Shown: positions 5,704 to 7,839 of the stretch, one piece after another
How positions within the stretch are numbered: the first letter of the stretch is position 1
Layout: each line of letters opens with the position of its first letter
From: Alphaproteobacteria bacterium
Lineage (GTDB): Bacteria > Pseudomonadota > Alphaproteobacteria > Rhodobacterales > Rhodobacteraceae
Reading direction: 5' to 3'
DNA length: 7,839 bases
NCBI GenBank assembly: GCA_030830465.1
Contig: JAURMY010000191.1
Coordinates: 1-7,839 of the forward strand
The notes under the pieces: model-generated
Database searches by the model: none
Seen by the model: only the letters and a program-made list of their open reading frames with translations
What the model was told of the DNA's origin: nothing
Program-made: the position numbers and the translations under genes

Positions 5704-6849
5704 ATGCTGCCTGACCGCGCCGTCTATTCCGAAGACCACTCAGCCCTGCGTGATCTGACCCGCCGTTTCATCGCGGCGGAAATCGCACCGCATTTTGACG
5801 CCTGGGAACAGGCCGGAATCGTGGATCGCAGTCTCTGGGACAAGTTGGGCGAGGCGGGTATTCTGTGCGCGACCGTCCCCGAAGAATACGGGGGCATCGG
5901 GGCTGATTTCCGCATGCACGCGGTCGTTGCCGAAGAACTGGCCTATTCCGGTTTCATGGGCCCGGCGGCGGATGTGTCGGTGCATTCCGACGTTTGCCTT
6001 GGCTATCTGCTCAGCCACGCAACGCCAGAACAAAAGGCCCGCTGGCTGCCCGGCATGGTGTCGGGCAAGCTGGTCTGCGCCATCGCGATGACCGAACCCG
6101 GCACCGGGTCCGATCTGCAAGGCATCCGCACCACCGCGCGGCGTGACGGCGATGACTGGGTCATCAACGGCGCGAAAACCTTTATTTCGAACGGCCAGCA
6201 TTCAGATCTGGTGATCGTTGTCACCCGCACCGGCGACGGACGCGGCTCGGGCAACATGTCGCTGATCGTGGTCGAGGCGACGCGCGCCGGTTTCCGTCGC
6301 GGGCGCAACCTTGACAAGCTGGGCCAGATCAGCGCCGACACCTCGGAACTGTTCTTTGACGATGTTCGCGTGCCGGCGGAAAACCTGCTGGGGCAGCAGG
6401 GTCAGGCCATGTCGATCCTGATGCGCGAACTGCCGCAGGAACGGCTGATCATCGCCATCACCTCGATGGCAGCGGCGCAAAAGGCCTATGACATCACCCG
6501 CGATTACGTCCGCGACCGCAGCGCCTTTGGCAAACAGATCGCCGATTTTCAGGTGGTCCGGCACCGGCTGGCCGACCTAAAGACGGAACTGAGTGTCGGC
6601 TGGGCCTTTATTGATCAATGTCTGGCCGAACATATCGAAGGCCGGCTGACCACCTATGCCGCCTCGATGGCCAAGCTCTGGTGCACCGAAACCCAAGGCC
6701 GCATCGTCGATCAATGCGTGCAACTGCATGGCGGTTACGGCTTCATGCGCGAATATGAGATTTGCCGCCTATACGCCGACGCGCGGGTGCAGCGCATCTA
6801 TGGCGGCACCTCGGAAATCATGCGCGAACTGATATCCCGGAACCTGTGA
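5704..6849 (+). CDS. Acyl-CoA dehydrogenase 2 (LCAD/IVD-type active site)
   Basis: This is a complete 381-residue FAD-dependent acyl-CoA dehydrogenase, clearly homologous along its whole length to the one at 2705. Key segments are MTEPGTGSD (129-137), TFISNGQ (159-165), DTSELFFDDVRVP (212-224), RSAFGK (272-277) and LHGGYGFMREYEICRLYADA (341-360). As in its paralogue, the MCAD-type Glu position holds Gly (IYGGTSEIM, 365-373). Glu246 in ELPQERL takes the LCAD/isovaleryl-CoA dehydrogenase catalytic place. A GGAG at 5693-5696 supports the start. It leads a set with the thioesterase and ligase genes, joined by a one-base stop/start overlap (TGATG). Sharing an operon with an acyl-CoA ligase suits a first-step dehydrogenase for the activated acid, such as cyclohexanecarboxyl-CoA; that assignment is inference. 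Confidence 0.93.
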   Translation: MLPDRAVYSEDHSALRDLTRRFIAAEIAPHFDAWEQAGIVDRSLWDKLGEAGILCATVPEEYGGIGADFRMHAVVAEELAYSGFMGPAADVSVHSDVCLGYLLSHATPEQKARWLPGMVSGKLVCAIAMTEPGTGSDLQGIRTTARRDGDDWVINGAKTFISNGQHSDLVIVVTRTGDGRGSGNMSLIVVEATRAGFRRGRNLDKLGQISADTSELFFDDVRVPAENLLGQQGQAMSILMRELPQERLIIAITSMAAAQKAYDITRDYVRDRSAFGKQIADFQVVRHRLADLKTELSVGWAFIDQCLAEHIEGRLTTYAASMAKLWCTETQGRIVDQCVQLHGGYGFMREYEICRLYADARVQRIYGGTSEIMRELISRNL

Positions 6850-7340
6850 TGCTGGACCAGATCAAAGCCCTGATTGCCCGCGACCTGCCTGACAACCCAC
6901 CCGAGGGATTTCGGGCGCTGGATGCGGTGGGCAATTTCGATTTGATGCTGGGCCGGGTTTACGTCCGCATGGATGGTGATGAAATGGTGATGGGCTTTCG
7001 CGTTTCACCCCGCCATATCAACGCCCATAACACCTGCCATGGCGGTATGCTGGCCAGCTTTGCCGATATGCTGGCCTATGCCAGCCGGGTGCAGGGCGGA
7101 TTGCGCGACGTGTCGGTGCCGACGGTCACGCTCAGCCTTGAATACCTGATCCCGGTCGTTCTGGGCCAATGGGTCGAGGCGCGTGCCGAGGTGGTCAAAA
7201 ACGGCCGCAGCCTGATGTTTTCCCGCGTGACCGGCCGGGCCGACGGGCGGCTGGCCTTTGTTGCGAGTTCAATCAATGTGCGGGGGCCAAAGGACGAGCC
7301 GGGCCTCGCCGCCCTGAACCGCGCGCTTGGATCGCCCTGA
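6849..7340 (+). CDS. PaaI-type hotdog-fold acyl-CoA thioesterase
   Basis: This 163-residue protein is a small hotdog-fold thioesterase of the PaaI/THEM2 type, which hydrolyses acyl-CoA to free acid and CoA. The active-site pattern is complete: N58 and H64-G65-G66 (NAHNTCHGG), with D73 on the following helix (SFADMLAY), at the same spacing as the Asn/His-Gly/Asp set of human THEM2. The strand PTVTLSLEYLIPV (91-103) and the later GRSLMFSRVTGR strand (119-130) complete the fold. The start is fixed by the TGATG overlap with the preceding dehydrogenase; the longer open frame upstream runs inside that gene. Between a dehydrogenase and a ligase it probably releases CoA from stalled intermediates (a housekeeping role) or ends a branch; the substrate is unknown. 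Confidence 0.88.
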   Translation: MLDQIKALIARDLPDNPPEGFRALDAVGNFDLMLGRVYVRMDGDEMVMGFRVSPRHINAHNTCHGGMLASFADMLAYASRVQGGLRDVSVPTVTLSLEYLIPVVLGQWVEARAEVVKNGRSLMFSRVTGRADGRLAFVASSINVRGPKDEPGLAALNRALGSP

Positions 7341-7839
7341 TGCAGGCCGGTCTGCGCGACTGGGCTGACTGCCACCCGGATCGGGTGGCGCTGATTCTGG
7401 ATGGCGCGGCACCTGTGACCTATGCCGCGTTAGAGCGTCTTGCCAACCGGTATGCCAATCTGTTCGCGGCACAGGGCTGTGCGCCGGGCGAACATGTGGC
7501 GATGTTGCTGGGCAACAGTGTGGATGCCATTGCGCTGTGCTGGGCCGCTTACCGGTCCGGCCTTTACCTGACGCCCCTGCCAACCACGCTCAGTGCGATC
7601 GACACCGCCTATATCATCACGGATTCCACCGCCCGTTTGCTGATCGCCGATGCGCTTTATCCGCAACTGGACGGCCTTGCCCCCCTTTGCCCCGGCGTGA
7701 CCCTTTTGGCCAAGGGCGGCCCGCGTTCCGGTTTCGCCCCGCTGGAACCGCTGCTGGCGGTGCAACCCGACACCCCACGCCCTGATGAAACCCCCGGCGG
7801 GCTGATGATGTATTCCTCAGGCACCACCGGCAAACCCAA
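7340..7839 (+). CDS. AMP-forming acyl-CoA ligase, N-terminal part (cut by window end)
   Basis: This gene runs off the right edge. The first 166 residues are visible of an expected 500 or so. It is an ANL-superfamily adenylating enzyme that activates a carboxylic acid to an acyl-AMP and then an acyl-CoA. The N terminus (RDWADCHPDRVALI, then PVTYAALERLANRYANLF) has the usual layout of FadD-type ligases. GCAPGEHVAMLLGNS and CWAAYRSGLYLTPLPTTL follow. The phosphate-binding A3 motif YSSGTTGKP is at about 157-165, just before the cut. The start ATG overlaps the thioesterase stop (TGATG). In context it may be the ligase for the alicyclic acid (AliA-like) or a medium-chain fatty or dicarboxylic acid ligase; specificity residues lie outside the window. 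Confidence 0.9.
   Translation, partial: MQAGLRDWADCHPDRVALILDGAAPVTYAALERLANRYANLFAAQGCAPGEHVAMLLGNSVDAIALCWAAYRSGLYLTPLPTTLSAIDTAYIITDSTARLLIADALYPQLDGLAPLCPGVTLLAKGGPRSGFAPLEPLLAVQPDTPRPDETPGGLMMYSSGTTGKP

Noticed and set aside
4987..5739. A 250-codon leftward open frame antisense to the MarR gene and its flanks
   Set aside because: It overlaps a clear MarR-family gene and two promoter regions, and its translation shows no recognisable domain. High G+C coding DNA commonly leaves such open antisense frames.

Overview
The window looks like chromosomal DNA of an alphaproteobacterium, most likely a Rhodobacterales (Roseobacter-type) organism. This rests on the fairly high G+C judged by eye, the codon usage, the compact gene order and the style of the encoded proteins. 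It is an inference, because no rRNA or other phylogenetic marker is present. The window holds nine genes, two of them cut by the window ends.

The theme is CoA-thioester catabolism of an alicyclic (cyclohexane-type) carboxylic acid. From the left: the 3' half of an SDR dehydrogenase resembling BadH (2-hydroxycyclohexanecarboxyl-CoA dehydrogenase) is followed by a strong intrinsic terminator. Next comes a separately promoted gene for a BadI-type ring-opening hydrolase (2-ketocyclohexanecarboxyl-CoA to pimelyl-CoA). It is followed one base later by an acetyl-CoA hydrolase/CoA-transferase family protein that lacks the usual catalytic Glu. An acyl-CoA dehydrogenase follows behind a 76-base gap that carries two operator-like repeats. 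A structured intergenic block, probably a dispersed repeat, ends this rightward half.

The right half has a leftward gene for a BKACE/DUF849 beta-keto acid cleavage enzyme, diverging from a rightward MarR-family regulator (BadR-like by context). A tightly overlapped trio follows: a second acyl-CoA dehydrogenase, a PaaI-type hotdog thioesterase and the N-terminal third of an AMP-forming acyl-CoA ligase, joined by two TGATG junctions.

A plausible reading is: ligase activates the acid, the two dehydrogenases introduce unsaturation, an unseen hydratase adds water, BadH oxidises, BadI opens the ring, and pimelyl-CoA enters beta-oxidation. The BKACE enzyme and the CoA-transferase homologue are not part of the textbook Rhodopseudomonas bad/ali set and may mark a variant lower pathway. 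A related 14-base palindromic motif overlaps the candidate -10 box in three promoters (badI, BKACE, second dehydrogenase), with looser versions before the first dehydrogenase. This suggests a single local regulon, perhaps under the encoded MarR protein. No RNA genes, insertion sequences or CRISPR arrays were seen.
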